In this document: piece by piece, positions 8,583 to 17,070 of the stretch
How positions within the stretch are numbered: the stretch's first letter is position 1
How the letters are laid out: each line of letters starts with the position of its first letter
Assembly (NCBI RefSeq): GCF_003253745.1
Contig: NZ_MZXV01000032.1
Span: forward strand, 558,001-622,000
Origin: Mesorhizobium kowhaii
GTDB taxonomy: Bacteria; Pseudomonadota; Alphaproteobacteria; Rhizobiales; Rhizobiaceae
Direction: 5' to 3'
Length of the DNA stretch: 64,000 bases
Position numbers and translations under genes: made by a program
The notes under the pieces: model-generated
Told to the model about the DNA's origin: nothing
Databases searched by the model: none
What the model saw: only the letters and a program-made list of their open reading frames with translations

Positions 8583-9692
8583 ATGAATGCGATGACGGAC
8601 CTTGGCCTCTATCGCCATCTCGACCAGATGACGCCCTGGAACGACAGGCTCCAGGTGCTGGAAGTGATCGGCGTCAGCGACGAAGCGCCTGATGTGAAGA
8701 CCTTCACCTTCCGCTCCGACAACCAGACCTGGTTCCGCTACAAGCCGGGCCAGTTCGTGACGCTGGAACTGCCGACCGCCGACGGGCCGCTGATGCGCAC
8801 CTACACGCTGTCGTCTTCGCCATCGCGGCCGTTCTCGATCGCGGTGACGATCAAGGCGCAAGCGGGCAGCATCGGCACACGCTGGATGTTCGACCATCTG
8901 ACGCCCGGTTCGCACGTCAAGGCCTATGGGCCGACCGGCGACTTTTCGCTGCACAGCCACCCGGCGGCCAAGTATCTGTTCATTTCGGCCGGCTCCGGCG
9001 TGACGCCGATGATGTCGATGCTGCGCTGGCTGAACGACTGCGCGCCATGGACCGATGTCGGCTTCGTCAATTGCGCGCGCCGCCCCGAAGAGATCATTTT
9101 CCGCAAGGAACTCGAGCTGCTCGGCAGCCGCATGCCGGGCCTGTCGCTCGGCTTCATGATCGAGGAGCGATCGAGCCGCGAGGGCTGGTTCGGCCATATG
9201 GGCCGCATCGACGCGATCCGGCTGCCATTGCTGGCGCCCGACTTCCGCGAGCGCGAGATCTTCTGCTGCGGCCCCGATCCCTTCATGCGCGCCGTGCGCG
9301 GCATGCTGGACGCCGCCGGCTTCGACATGACGAAATACCATCAGGAGAGCTTTGCGGCGCCTGTCGTGGAGGAGATCCCGGCGCCCTTCACGTCGCCTGC
9401 GGAGGACGGCGGCGCCGTTATCGTCGAAGCCGCGACGCCGATCCGGTTTTCGCTTTCGGATGTCGACGCCGAATGCGTCGCCGGCCAGACCGTGCTGCAA
9501 ACGGCCCGCGCCTCGGGCGTGCGGATTCCCGCCGCCTGCGAGTTCGGCCTCTGCGGAACCTGCAAGGTGAAGAAGGTCGCGGGCACCGTCGAGATGAGCC
9601 ACAATGGTGGCATCCTTGATCACGAAATCGACGACGGCTTTATCCTCGCCTGTTGCTCAAAACCGCTTTCGGCGCTCGAAATCGAGGCGTGA
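8583..9692 (+). CDS. gbcB: Ferredoxin-NAD(P)H reductase component for the Rieske oxygenase
   Basis: A 369-residue reductase with an FAD-binding barrel (RTYTLSSSP), an NAD-binding domain (SAGSGVTPMMSMLRW, FCCGPDPFM) and a C-terminal plant-type 2Fe-2S domain. The cluster ligands appear as CEFGLCGTC followed by a later Cys in LACCSKP. This layout is that of GbcB and related one-protein electron-transfer partners of Rieske demethylases. The start at 8583 follows ACAAGAGG; an in-frame ATG at 8544 lies inside the palindromic repeat and was rejected. It shares the riboswitch transcript with the oxygenase unless the repeat ends it. Confidence 0.87.
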   Translation: MNAMTDLGLYRHLDQMTPWNDRLQVLEVIGVSDEAPDVKTFTFRSDNQTWFRYKPGQFVTLELPTADGPLMRTYTLSSSPSRPFSIAVTIKAQAGSIGTRWMFDHLTPGSHVKAYGPTGDFSLHSHPAAKYLFISAGSGVTPMMSMLRWLNDCAPWTDVGFVNCARRPEEIIFRKELELLGSRMPGLSLGFMIEERSSREGWFGHMGRIDAIRLPLLAPDFREREIFCCGPDPFMRAVRGMLDAAGFDMTKYHQESFAAPVVEEIPAPFTSPAEDGGAVIVEAATPIRFSLSDVDAECVAGQTVLQTARASGVRIPAACEFGLCGTCKVKKVAGTVEMSHNGGILDHEIDDGFILACCSKPLSALEIEA

Positions 9693-9756
9693 CCGGTGGG
9701 CGATGCCGAGCCTCGGAACGGCGGCTGCGAGAAACCTCTCGAAGGGCTGCATCCGT

Positions 9757-10503
9757 TCAAACTCCGTAGCGCTCGGTGCGGATGATGTCCGCTGCAACGC
9801 CGGCATCGATCAGCGCTTGGGCGGCGGCCGAAACGAAGGCGTTGGAGCCGCAGACGAAGGCGATATCAGGCGGTCCGGGCAGCCGCGCCATGGATTGCAC
9901 CATCATGGGAACGTCCACCCGCCGCGAATAATCGGCAGGACGGCGCGCGGCTTCGCGCGTCAGTGTCAGCACGAGGTCGAAGCCGTCCTTGCGATCATCG
10001 AGAGCGATCAATTCGTCGCGAAAGATCAATTCGTCCCAGACCCGCGCTGAAAAGACCAGGGCGACGGGCACCATCGAATTGCGCTTGGCGCGATGACGGA
10101 CCATCGACATCAAAGGCACGACGCCCGAACCACCCCCGACCAACAGAAGCGGCCCGCTGTCATCGTGTGGCCAGATGAAATGCCCGCCGAGCGGCCCGCG
10201 CAGTTCGACCTCATCGCCAACCGCTGCGACGTCGTGGAAGAACGGAGAGACCTCGCCATCGTCGAGTTTTTCGATCGCCAGTTCGATCACCCCGTCCGTC
10301 TCGGGCGCGGAGGCAATCGAATAGGAGCGGCGCGCCTGATAGCCGTCCGGCGCTGTCAGCCTGACGTCGACATGCTGACCGGCCCGATAGGCGAACGGCC
10401 GCGATGGCTGGAAAAAGAAGCTGGTGACACGCGGCGTGCGCTTTTCGATACGGACGATCCCGGCCGTCTGCCAGGGCGATTGCGGCGCTTGTGCGTCGCT
10501 CAT
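9757..10503 (-). CDS. Flavin/NAD(P)H-dependent reductase partner of a molybdenum oxidoreductase
   Basis: A 248-residue ferredoxin-reductase-fold protein: an FAD-binding domain with RRSYSIASAP and a nucleotide domain with GGGSGVVPLMSMVRH and AFVCGSNAF. It lacks an iron-sulfur domain. Its start overlaps the stop of the sulfite-oxidase-like gene upstream by four bases, so the two are translationally coupled and probably work together, with this protein passing electrons to or from the molybdenum centre. The substrate is unknown. It converges on the betaine reductase gene across a 64-base gap with no obvious terminator. Confidence 0.8.
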   Translation of the reverse strand: MSDAQAPQSPWQTAGIVRIEKRTPRVTSFFFQPSRPFAYRAGQHVDVRLTAPDGYQARRSYSIASAPETDGVIELAIEKLDDGEVSPFFHDVAAVGDEVELRGPLGGHFIWPHDDSGPLLLVGGGSGVVPLMSMVRHRAKRNSMVPVALVFSARVWDELIFRDELIALDDRKDGFDLVLTLTREAARRPADYSRRVDVPMMVQSMARLPGPPDIAFVCGSNAFVSAAAQALIDAGVAADIIRTERYGV

Positions 10504-11111
10504 GGATCGTTCGTGTAGCGCTGCTCACGCCATGGGTCGCCATAGATGTGATAGCCGCGCAATTCCCAGAAACCCGGCTCATCGCGCTCGGTGAACTGGA
10601 GGCCGTTCAGCCATTTGGCCGATTTCCAGAAATACAGATGCGGCACCAGCAACCGCGCCGGGCCGCCATGGTCCGGCGTGATCGGCTTGCCTTCGTAAAA
10701 CAGCGCGACCATCGCCTTGCCGGCGGTGAGGTCCTTTATCGGCACATTGGTGGAATAGCCGTCGAACGAATGCGCCAGCGTGAAGGCGGTCGGCGGCTCG
10801 ATGCCGGCATCGGCGAGAATATCGTCGATCAGCACGCCTTGCCATGGCGTGTCGAACTTGGTCCACGCGGTCACGCAATGGATGTCGCGTGTCATCTTGG
10901 TCAGCGGCAAGGCGTTGAACTCGGCCCAATTCCATTTCTTGATCGGCCGCGGCCCGTGCTTCAGCGTGAACGACCACTCCTCGGTGCGCACCCGCGGCGT
11001 CGGGCCGGCTGACAGGACCGGAAATCCCTGCTCGAGATATTGCCCTGGAGGGATGCGCGCGTCGCCGTCGGTCGGCGGGCGCCGTCCTGAAAGGAAACCT
11101 CGGGTGACCAT
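10500..11111 (-). CDS. Sulfite-oxidase-like molybdopterin oxidoreductase
   Basis: A 203-residue single-domain protein of the sulfite oxidase/YedY superfamily. The cysteine that would coordinate molybdenum is in MTRDIHCVTAWTKFD. Other family features are SFDGYSTN and YFWKSAKWL. There is no signal peptide or dimerisation domain, so it is a short cytoplasmic form rather than periplasmic MsrP. Start 11111 was chosen because GCAGGGGG precedes it; an in-frame ATG at 11138 lacks such a site. It overlaps the reductase gene by four bases. Physiological substrate unknown. Confidence 0.82.
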   Translation of the reverse strand: MVTRGFLSGRRPPTDGDARIPPGQYLEQGFPVLSAGPTPRVRTEEWSFTLKHGPRPIKKWNWAEFNALPLTKMTRDIHCVTAWTKFDTPWQGVLIDDILADAGIEPPTAFTLAHSFDGYSTNVPIKDLTAGKAMVALFYEGKPITPDHGGPARLLVPHLYFWKSAKWLNGLQFTERDEPGFWELRGYHIYGDPWREQRYTNDP

Positions 11112-11260
11112 TGCGGCAATCCCCCTGCATCGGGCCATCTGTCAGACTTCATGCAGTTTTCTCGAAGATGCCGTGGCGGGCAACTGAAATCTTGACGGAC
11201 TGGATCGGCGGCTCGTTGTCGCCGAGCCCGCCGATCCTGCCTTCAAGTCAGCGCCACGTG

Positions 11261-12784
11261 TCAGCCATTGGCAAACGGCACCGCGACATAAATCTGGCCG
11301 CCGTCGCGCTCCAACAGCAACAGCACCGATTTCCTGCCGGATTTGCCGGCCTGGGCGATCGCCTGGGTGACCTGCCTGGCGCTCTTCACCGGCACCTGAT
11401 TGACGGCGATAATGATGTCGCCGGCCTGGATGCCGGAAGCCGCGGCCGCCTTGTCGGGATTGACGCTGGCAACCACCGCGCCGTGCTGATTGTCGGCTAG
11501 GTTCATCTGCTGGCGAATGTCGGGCGTGATGTCCATCAGGCCGAGGCCTATCGCGGGGACTCGATTGCCTTGCCCGGCGCTCGGCGCGCCGGACCCGTCG
11601 GTCACGGATGCCGTCTTCACATCGTCGCCGTTGAGCCCGACATCGACGGAAATATCCATGGCCTTGCCCTTGCGCCAGACATCCAGTGTCTCCCTGGCGC
11701 CCGGTGCGACATCGGCGACGGCCCGCGACAGGTCCTTGGGATCCTTTACATCCTGTCCGGCAAAGCTGGTGATAACGTCGCCGGTCTCGACGCCGGCCTT
11801 GGCAGCCGGCGAACCGTCATTGACCTGCGAAACCAGCGCGCCGCCAGGATGATCGAGCCCGATGGCGCTCGCCACATCCGGCGTCACCGGCTGGATCTCG
11901 ACACCGAGGTAGCCGTACTGGATTGAGCCGTCCTTCATCAGCTTGGCGACCACCTTCTGGGCCTGGTCCGACGGGATGGCGAAGCCGACACCGACACTGC
12001 CGCCATTGGGCGAATAGATCGCCGTGTTGATGCCGACAACATTGCCGCTGACATCGACCAGCGGACCGCCGGAATTGCCATGATTGATCGGCGCGTCGAT
12101 CTGGATGAAGTCGTCGAACGGCCCGCTGTGCAGATCGCGGCCGCGTGCCGAAACGATGCCGGCGGTGACCGTGGTGCCGATGCCGAACGGGTTGCCGATC
12201 GCCAGCACCTGGTCGCCGGTCATCAGCCTGTCGGAATCGCCCCATTTGACCGTCGGCAAGGGCTTGTCGGCTTTGATCTTGAGCACCGCGAGATCGTTCT
12301 TGGCATCGCGGCCGACGAGCTTGGCGGGAAGCTCGGTGCCATCGTCGAGCGTCACCTTGATCGAAGAGGCGCCATCGACGACGTGGTTGTTGGTGACGAT
12401 GGTGCCATCGGCAGCGACGATGAAGCCGGACCCGAGCGCCTCGGCACGCGGAGCCTGTTGCGGCGGGGTCTGTGGAGCGGGCATGCCCTGGTCGCCAAAG
12501 AACTGACGGAAATATTCGTCGAACGGCGAGTTGCCGAGAGGCATGCCGTCATCCGTGCTTTCCGGCTGTGCCTTCATGGCGGTGGTGACGGTCACCACCG
12601 CCGGCTTGTCGGCGGCCACGATGGGGGCGAACGAGCCGTTGGGTGCCGTGATGCCGGCGACAGGTGTCTGGGTTGTCGGAACGGCGTTGCTCGCACTTTG
12701 GGCGAAAGATATGACAAAGGGAGATATGATTAGCGCAGCGCCCAGCAAGGCCGCGACGCGATGTCTGCGAAGGATATCTGACAT
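11261..12784 (-). CDS. degP: Periplasmic serine protease of the DegP/HtrA family
   Basis: A 507-residue envelope protease/chaperone. A signal peptide covers about residues 1-30. The trypsin-like domain carries the triad His134 (TNNHVVDG), Asp164 (NDLAVLKI) and Ser238 (HGNSGGP). Two PDZ domains follow (about residues 290-385 and 415-505), the second containing ASGIQAGDIIIAVNQ. It degrades or refolds damaged envelope proteins. Start 12784 was chosen because the signal peptide begins there; an in-frame start at 12847 would put 21 non-hydrophobic residues ahead of it. Neither start has a strong ribosome site. Rhizobia usually have several paralogues, so the exact symbol is uncertain. Confidence 0.88.
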   Translation of the reverse strand: MSDILRRHRVAALLGAALIISPFVISFAQSASNAVPTTQTPVAGITAPNGSFAPIVAADKPAVVTVTTAMKAQPESTDDGMPLGNSPFDEYFRQFFGDQGMPAPQTPPQQAPRAEALGSGFIVAADGTIVTNNHVVDGASSIKVTLDDGTELPAKLVGRDAKNDLAVLKIKADKPLPTVKWGDSDRLMTGDQVLAIGNPFGIGTTVTAGIVSARGRDLHSGPFDDFIQIDAPINHGNSGGPLVDVSGNVVGINTAIYSPNGGSVGVGFAIPSDQAQKVVAKLMKDGSIQYGYLGVEIQPVTPDVASAIGLDHPGGALVSQVNDGSPAAKAGVETGDVITSFAGQDVKDPKDLSRAVADVAPGARETLDVWRKGKAMDISVDVGLNGDDVKTASVTDGSGAPSAGQGNRVPAIGLGLMDITPDIRQQMNLADNQHGAVVASVNPDKAAAASGIQAGDIIIAVNQVPVKSARQVTQAIAQAGKSGRKSVLLLLERDGGQIYVAVPFANG

Positions 12785-13043
12785 GGTCGTTTGTCCGGGC
12801 GAGAGTTGATCCTGCGCTGTGGCCGCCTCCCTTGGGGAACCAGCCATCCGGCGTGTCGAAGGTCGCGATTGCCCGTCTCGCCTAGCATGGCAGCCGACCA
12901 GATCGACAGCCCTGCATCTAGGGTACGGATTGGCCCGATTTAGGGTTTTGAGGCGACCTTACGAAGATTTAATTTCCAGACGGCGACCGGTCACGATGTC
13001 GTCGGGCGACAGGCCAGGCGCTCTTCCCTGCCCCGCCGAGGCA

Positions 13044-13781
13044 TCAGCCCGCGCCGGTTCGCTCGAGATAGGCCGTTGCAATTTCGCGCATGCGCTTGCC
13101 GTCGAAGCTTGGCCCGTGGCCGCCATGGCCAATGCGGATCGGGATGTCGAGCAGGCGTTGCATCGTGCGGCGATAGGCGGTCCGATCGGAGTCCGGCAGG
13201 TCGTCGATCAACGTGTCGTCGTAGATGGCGTCGCCGCTGAAGAACAGGCCATCGGCCTCGTCGAACAGCGCGATCGAATCCGGCGAATGCCCGGGCAGAT
13301 AAAGCACGCGAAACTGCCGGTCGCCGAGATCGACCACGTCGCCCTCGTCAAGGGTCCGCGTCAATGGCGCTGACGGGATCCTGTAGTCGGCTGCCCTCCA
13401 GCCAGGCGCCGGCAATTTCGACACGGCGCCATCGAGATCGTGGAACATGTAGGCGTAGGTCGCCGCCTCATCCATGCTCTCAAACTGCGCGGCACTCATT
13501 CTTGGCCCGGCCCGCAACGGGAACTCGTGCAGCGAGCCGACATGGTCGAGATGGATATGGGTGGCGACGACCAGCAGCTGCTTGCCATGCGGCGTCTCGA
13601 TCTCCGGCGCCAGCGGACAGATGCCCATGCCGGTGTCGACCAGCAGGTCGACATCGCGGCCGCGCAGATGCCAGATGTTGGCACGCACATAATCATGCAC
13701 GAACGGTTCGGTCAGCATCGTCGTCTTTTCGTCGACGATGCTCTTGCTGAACCAGTCCGGCATCATCTTTGAGCCCGGCAT
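13044..13781 (-). CDS. Metallo-beta-lactamase-fold hydrolase
   Basis: A 245-residue zinc hydrolase. Metal ligands are in THIHLDHVGS (HxHxDH), in the later LPGHSPDS histidine, in FSGDAIYD and in a C-terminal histidine (GHGGHGPSF). No signal peptide, so it is cytoplasmic; the substrate cannot be told from sequence (thioesters, glutathione esters and lactones are all known for the fold). The start codon lies 17 bases past the stop of the phosphofructokinase gene, so the two are probably co-transcribed. The start is uncertain: the longer open frame overlaps the upstream gene. Confidence 0.78.
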   Translation of the reverse strand: MPGSKMMPDWFSKSIVDEKTTMLTEPFVHDYVRANIWHLRGRDVDLLVDTGMGICPLAPEIETPHGKQLLVVATHIHLDHVGSLHEFPLRAGPRMSAAQFESMDEAATYAYMFHDLDGAVSKLPAPGWRAADYRIPSAPLTRTLDEGDVVDLGDRQFRVLYLPGHSPDSIALFDEADGLFFSGDAIYDDTLIDDLPDSDRTAYRRTMQRLLDIPIRIGHGGHGPSFDGKRMREIATAYLERTGAG

Positions 13782-13797
13782 CACGTGTGAGCCTGCA

Positions 13798-14964
13798 TCA
13801 GACGAAAGGCTTCCCGACCTTGTATTTCTCCGGCACCAGCCGCTTGAGATAGGCCATGCCGGCCTCGGACAGCTGATTGACATCGGGCTTCATGAAATCG
13901 TCGGGCATATGGCGGGTCTTGCCGGCGACGTTCTTCAGAGGCACCTTCTTCAGCACCGTTTTGGCGCCGTCATATTGCAGCGCCACCGAGCCGCCGCCCT
14001 GTTCGGCGACGCTGACGGCGAAGGCGCCGGCATCGAATGCCTCCTGGGCGTCGACCGCGCTGATGGCGCCGATATAGCCGCGCGGCATATAGCCGAGCGC
14101 ATCGACGCGGGCCCGCTTGCCGGGCAGCCCCTCGGCCAGCGCGCGTTCGAGCGCTGCCGGCAGGTCGCTGCCGGACAACTTGACGTTGCCATGCGCGTCG
14201 CGCTCGAGCTTGTCCGGCGGCACCAGGCTTTCGACCAGCGCCTTGCCGTCGGCGGTGCTGACACCTTCCGACACCGCGACGATGCAACGCTTGTGGCGAT
14301 CGAGCGTGGCGCGCACGTCATCGATGAAGCCGGCCGCCGAGAATGGGCGCTCCGGAACATAGACGAGATGGGGGCCGCTGTCGGGGTCGAGTTGCCAGGC
14401 TGCAGCCGCAGCCGTGAGGAAGCCGGCGTGCCGGCCCATGACGATGCCGACATAGATACCAGGCAGAGCGCGGAAATCGAGGTCGACGGACAGGAAGGCG
14501 CCGGCGACGAACTCGGCCGCCGAGATGAAGCCCGGCGTGTGATCGTTTTCCTCAAGATCATTGTCGATGGTTTTCGGCGCATGGACGAAGGCGATCGTGC
14601 CGCCGGCAGCGTCCGTCAGGATCTGCTGCGTGCCGGACGTATCGTTGCCGCCGATATAGATGAAGGCGTCGGCACCGGCCTTCTTCAATCCGTTGAGGAT
14701 GACCTCGCAATAGGCGGCGTCCGGCTTGTCGCGCGTCGAGCCAAGGGCTGCACTTGGCGTGCCGGCAATCAGCCGCAGCCGGTCTTCTGGGATGGCGGAG
14801 AGGTCGACATAGTTGCCGTCACGAATGCCGCGCACGCCGTGGATAGAGCCCAGCACCTTGGCGCCGGGATGCCGGTTGCGGATCTCCAGCGTCGCCCCGA
14901 CCACCGTCTGGTTGATGACGGCGGTCGGGCCGCCGCCCTGCGCGATAACAAAAGTTCCGGCCAT
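13798..14964 (-). CDS. pfp: 6-phosphofructokinase, pyrophosphate-dependent type
   Basis: A 388-residue phosphofructokinase. The substrate loop PKTIDNDL has Lys where ATP-dependent enzymes have Gly, and the phosphoryl-donor loop is GGNDTSGT with Asp where ATP enzymes have Gly; both favour pyrophosphate as donor. MGRHAGFL binds fructose 6-phosphate. Many rhizobia lack an ATP phosphofructokinase and use Entner-Doudoroff and pentose phosphate routes, so this reversible enzyme may serve gluconeogenesis or sedoheptulose phosphates rather than classical glycolysis. It is followed by the hydrolase gene above. Upstream is a palindromic repeat. Confidence 0.88.
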   Translation of the reverse strand: MAGTFVIAQGGGPTAVINQTVVGATLEIRNRHPGAKVLGSIHGVRGIRDGNYVDLSAIPEDRLRLIAGTPSAALGSTRDKPDAAYCEVILNGLKKAGADAFIYIGGNDTSGTQQILTDAAGGTIAFVHAPKTIDNDLEENDHTPGFISAAEFVAGAFLSVDLDFRALPGIYVGIVMGRHAGFLTAAAAAWQLDPDSGPHLVYVPERPFSAAGFIDDVRATLDRHKRCIVAVSEGVSTADGKALVESLVPPDKLERDAHGNVKLSGSDLPAALERALAEGLPGKRARVDALGYMPRGYIGAISAVDAQEAFDAGAFAVSVAEQGGGSVALQYDGAKTVLKKVPLKNVAGKTRHMPDDFMKPDVNQLSEAGMAYLKRLVPEKYKVGKPFV

Positions 14965-15037
14965 TCCTGACGTCTCCCGAGCGATGAATTCGCAGGCACA
15001 TTCGCCTGTCTTTCGCTATCGCGCAACGGGAGAACCA

Positions 15038-15124
15038 GAGCATGATCCCGAAAAGCATGCCCTTGAGCCTGACACTTGGGCCTGACCCAAGAGTGAGAAC
15101 CGGATTTCGCCAGAGATCATGCTC
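15038..15124. repeat. Palindromic intergenic repeat with nested hairpin
   Basis: GAGCATGATC at the left and GATCATGCTC at the right frame the element. Compared with the simple copy at 28747-28795, about 40 bases are inserted in its centre, and the insert has its own hairpin, CTTGGG-CCTGA-CCCAAG. It lies in the 200-base gap between the phosphofructokinase gene and the L,D-transpeptidase gene. Confidence 0.75.
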
Positions 15125-15163
15125 GAACAGAGAGAGAAGCGGCCGCGCCGGCGGCCGGCACGA

Positions 15164-15931
15164 TCAGACGACGACGACCGGGTTCTTCTTGGAGACGCGG
15201 CTGTAGAGGTCGATGATGTCCTGGTTGATCAGGCGCACGCAGCCCGACGACATCGCCTGGCCAATGCTCCACCATTCGGGCGAGCCGTGGATGCGATAGC
15301 CGGTGTCCTTGCCGTCCTGATAGATGTAGAGCGCCCGGGCGCCGAGCGGATTGGTGAGGCCGCCGGGCTGACCGGCCTGCCATTTCACCAGTTCCGGCTT
15401 GCGGGCGATCATCTCGGGCGGCGGCGTCCAGGTCGGCCATTCCCTGCCATACTGGATGTTGGCGCGGCCGGACCAGCGGAAGCCGTCCTTGCCGATGCCG
15501 ACGCCGTAGCGGATGGCATCACCACCCGGCTGGACGAGATAGAGCATGCGCTCCTGCAGATGGACGACGATGGTGCCGGGCGCCTCGCCGGTCGTGTCGA
15601 CGACGATCTGGCGGCGGAACTCCGGCTTGACCTTCAGGTACGGCACTTCCGGCAGGTTGAAGCCGCCATCGGTCAACCCTGCATACATCACGTCGGGGCT
15701 GGTGATGTGCTTGTCGACGCTGATGCTCGGCCGGATCGGCCGTAATGAACCGGTAACCGTGTCGTCGAGCTCGAGCGCCGACAGACCGCCGCCCGAGGTC
15801 GAGCAGCCGGCGGCGCTGAGCAAAGCCAGCGCCCCCGCTCCAGACAGGATGGCGCGACGGGAAAGATGATGATCGGTTTCGATTGCGTCGCCGTTTCGCG
15901 GCGGCGTCAGACCTTGCGGCAACTCACGCAT
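15164..15931 (-). CDS. L,D-transpeptidase (YkuD domain), exported
   Basis: A 255-residue envelope enzyme. A twin-arginine-like or lipoprotein signal (SRRAILSGAGALALLSAAGC) ends at a Cys that could be lipidated. The catalytic motif is HGSPEWWSIGQAMSSGCVRL, in which the Cys is the nucleophile. Such enzymes make 3-3 crosslinks in peptidoglycan or anchor proteins to it; rhizobiales rely heavily on this chemistry. The start at 15931 is an ATG; a GTG at 15964 would add eleven residues, and neither has a convincing ribosome site. It is a single gene with repeats on one side and a 240-base gap on the other. Confidence 0.85.
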   Translation of the reverse strand: MRELPQGLTPPRNGDAIETDHHLSRRAILSGAGALALLSAAGCSTSGGGLSALELDDTVTGSLRPIRPSISVDKHITSPDVMYAGLTDGGFNLPEVPYLKVKPEFRRQIVVDTTGEAPGTIVVHLQERMLYLVQPGGDAIRYGVGIGKDGFRWSGRANIQYGREWPTWTPPPEMIARKPELVKWQAGQPGGLTNPLGARALYIYQDGKDTGYRIHGSPEWWSIGQAMSSGCVRLINQDIIDLYSRVSKKNPVVVV

Positions 15932-16171
15932 ATACCCAAACCCTACGCTGTCGGCGGGAAGCACGGTCCGGCCGGATAGAACGCATTTTCATCATTCATG
16001 GTTGATAAAGCGTGAAGGCGTTGCGCTGCCTGCGTTTGCGCGTGCCTTGCTGGCGTTCGACCTGCCGCCCGACCGTCGACCAAGGCGCTGCTGCACAAAA
16101 TGACCTCCGTCAGGTCATATGCCCGGCGCCGGCATTTCCCAATCCCCTCAGGCGGCCATCGAGGGGGATCC

Positions 16172-16294
16172 ATGTGCAAGACCTTAAAAACCGACATCAA
16201 GCTTTTTGCCGCGGCCATTGTCGCAGCAGCAACCGTTCTCGGTGCCAATGTCAGCCTGGCCGATATCGTGAGCACATTGAGCGGCGCGAACTGA
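16172..16294 (+). CDS. Tiny secreted or membrane peptide, 40 residues
   Basis: A 40-residue open frame that is almost entirely a signal-peptide-like sequence (positively charged start, then FAAAIVAAATVLGANVSLA), leaving about ten residues after the likely cleavage site. A strong ribosome site, GAGGGGG, is correctly spaced before the ATG. No homologue is recognised. It could be a genuine small membrane peptide or a leader. It precedes the LysE-type exporter gene by 95 bases. Confidence 0.5.
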   Translation: MCKTLKTDIKLFAAAIVAAATVLGANVSLADIVSTLSGAN

Positions 16295-16389
16295 CACCGA
16301 CCTGCCGTTGGCGAAATTAGGGAAATCGCCCTTTACATTCTCCCATCGCCAAGGATTTATCCTCTTCTTTACGCTCAAAGGAGACGAGC

Positions 16390-17013
16390 ATGTCCTTCGA
16401 AAACTGGGCCGCCTTCGCTGCCGCATCGACGATCCTTCTCATCATTCCGGGTCCGACCATCCTTCTGGTGGTGTCCTACGCGCTGGGCCAGGGCTGGCGC
16501 ACCGCCCTGCCGATGGCGGTCGGCGTGGCGCTCGGTGACTTCACCGCGATGACGCTGTCGATGCTCGGCATCGGCGCGCTGCTGGCCGCTTCGGCGACCG
16601 TCTTCACCATCCTGAAGCTGATCGGCGCCGGCTATCTGATCTATCTCGGCGTGAAACTGTTTCGCGCCGGCGGCGCGCTGAAAGCCGAGCCGCGCACCGA
16701 CGCGGTGTCCTCGGCCAAGATGATGGCGCATGCCTGGCTGGTCACCGCGCTCAACCCGAAAAGCATCACTTTCTTCGTCGCCTTCCTGCCGCAGTTCCTC
16801 GACCGGCATGCCGATTTCTGGACACAGATGCTGATCTTCGAGACGACCTTCCTGGCGCTCGCCTTCGCCAATGCCTTCGGCTATGCGCTGATCGCGGCGC
16901 GCGCGCGCAACGTCGTGCGCAATCCCAAGGCGATCCGCATCTTCAACCGCACCGGCGGCACGCTGCTGGTCGGCGCCGGCATCGCCACCGTGGCGATGCG
17001 TTCGGGCAATTAG
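16390..17013 (+). CDS. LysE/RhtB-family amino acid exporter
   Basis: A 207-residue inner-membrane protein with about six hydrophobic segments. The N-terminal region carries IPGPTILLVVSYALGQG, the family signature. Members export amino acids such as homoserine, threonine or lysine; the substrate here is unknown. Start at 16390 follows AAAGGAGACGAGC. It converges on the autotransporter gene, with a hairpin in the gap. Confidence 0.88.
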   Translation: MSFENWAAFAAASTILLIIPGPTILLVVSYALGQGWRTALPMAVGVALGDFTAMTLSMLGIGALLAASATVFTILKLIGAGYLIYLGVKLFRAGGALKAEPRTDAVSSAKMMAHAWLVTALNPKSITFFVAFLPQFLDRHADFWTQMLIFETTFLALAFANAFGYALIAARARNVVRNPKAIRIFNRTGGTLLVGAGIATVAMRSGN

Positions 17014-17033
17014 GCGGGCCCTCTTTTTTGACC

Positions 17034-17062
17034 AAGGTCCCGAACCTCCGATTCGGGACCTT
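17034..17062. terminator. Hairpin between convergent exporter and autotransporter genes
   Basis: AAGGTCCCGAA (17034-17044) pairs with TTCGGGACCTT (17052-17062). It lies between two convergent genes, the right place for a two-way terminator, but lacks a clean T-run on either strand. Confidence 0.6.
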
Positions 17063-17070
17063 GATCTGCC

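Noticed and set aside
12785..13043. Possible gene in the gap between degP and the metallo-beta-lactamase-fold gene
   Set aside because: Only fragmentary frames without ribosome sites; the stretch is most simply the degP promoter region.
16310..16330. GGCGA-N11-TCGCC before the LysE-type exporter
   Set aside because: Short arms with a long spacer are expected by chance in GC-rich DNA.
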